Assembly (NCBI RefSeq): GCF_001437155.1
Contig: NZ_JQAR01000013.1
Location: forward strand, 1 to 54,262
DNA from: Liquorilactobacillus mali
Lineage (GTDB): Bacteria; Bacillota; Bacilli; Lactobacillales; Lactobacillaceae
Length of the DNA: 54,262 bases
Direction of reading: 5' to 3'
Shown: positions 54,193-54,262 of the stretch, in pieces
Position numbering within the stretch: position 1 is the stretch's first letter
Layout: the number at the start of each line of letters is the position of its first letter
Program-made: the position numbers and the translations under genes
Notes under the pieces: model-generated
What the model was told of the DNA's origin: nothing
What the model saw: only the letters and a program-made list of their open reading frames with translations
Database searches by the model: none

Positions 54193-54262
54193 TTGCTGAT
54201 AAAAAGTGCTCCTAAGTCAATATTTGGCACATGTTTTTCTAGACACTTGTTCTGATTCTTTC
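54193..54262. other. Sequence after the array
   Basis: 70 bases with no repeat remnant, no gene start and no clear terminator. Confidence 0.6.

Overview
The window is a low-GC (roughly 36-38% by eye) chromosomal segment that looks like a member of the Lactobacillaceae. The evidence is strong AGGAGG-type ribosome sites, frequent TTG/GTG starts, T-box and TPP leaders, a class III fructose-1,6-bisphosphatase, a 2,3-BPG-dependent phosphoglycerate mutase, the DUF915 hydrolase, and a type II-A CRISPR system related to Streptococcus thermophilus CRISPR1. The genus cannot be fixed from the sequence alone; a Ligilactobacillus/Liquorilactobacillus-like bacterium is a guess.

Region 1 (1-9.2 kb) is a tightly packed urocanate/histidine degradation operon: an ABC importer pair (permease, ATPase), an M20 amidohydrolase, a HutF-like deiminase, HutU, HutI, HutD and an RpiR-type regulator. 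No hutH, hutG or ftcD lies inside the window. The M20 enzyme may do the last step (N-formylglutamate to glutamate and formate). The left end of the operon lies outside the window.

Region 2 (9.2-29.5 kb) holds single genes and small operons. It starts with an IS200-like element with a stop codon just after its catalytic tyrosine, inserted in a dispersed intergenic repeat. It continues with a DUF915 lipase-like protein, a divergent LysR/YeiH pair, a TPP-riboswitch-controlled ykoEDC ECF transporter, a DUF2187 gene with ktrB, cfa, a divergent HxlR/alcohol dehydrogenase pair, an SDR, a second quinone oxidoreductase, cadD with a perfect 38-bp palindrome in its promoter region, an MFS/ArsR pair, a GNAT pseudogene, a methionine-type T-box in front of an Ldh2-family dehydrogenase, lplA, and a broken osmC.

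Region 3 (29.6-46.2 kb) has three overlapping paralogous large membrane proteins behind a PhoB-box-like direct repeat, then DedA, an anchored TPR-like protein, a histidine phosphatase, a GntR regulator, galE, a small protein, fbp, an AI-2E family transporter, a PatB-type C-S lyase, gpmA and a small membrane protein.

Region 4 (46.3 kb-end) is a complete type II-A CRISPR-Cas locus: a candidate small RNA, cas9 (1174 aa), a tracrRNA between cas9 and cas1, cas1, cas2, a long-form csn2, a leader ending in ATTTGAG, and 22 identical 36-bp repeats with 21 spacers of 30 bp. The tracrRNA has its own promoter and a 5' extension that can pair with its own anti-repeat. This resembles the long-form, natural single-guide tracrRNA described in S. 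pyogenes and is the most interesting signal in the window, with the Met T-box/Ldh2 unit, the unusual hut pathway and the dispersed repeat family next.
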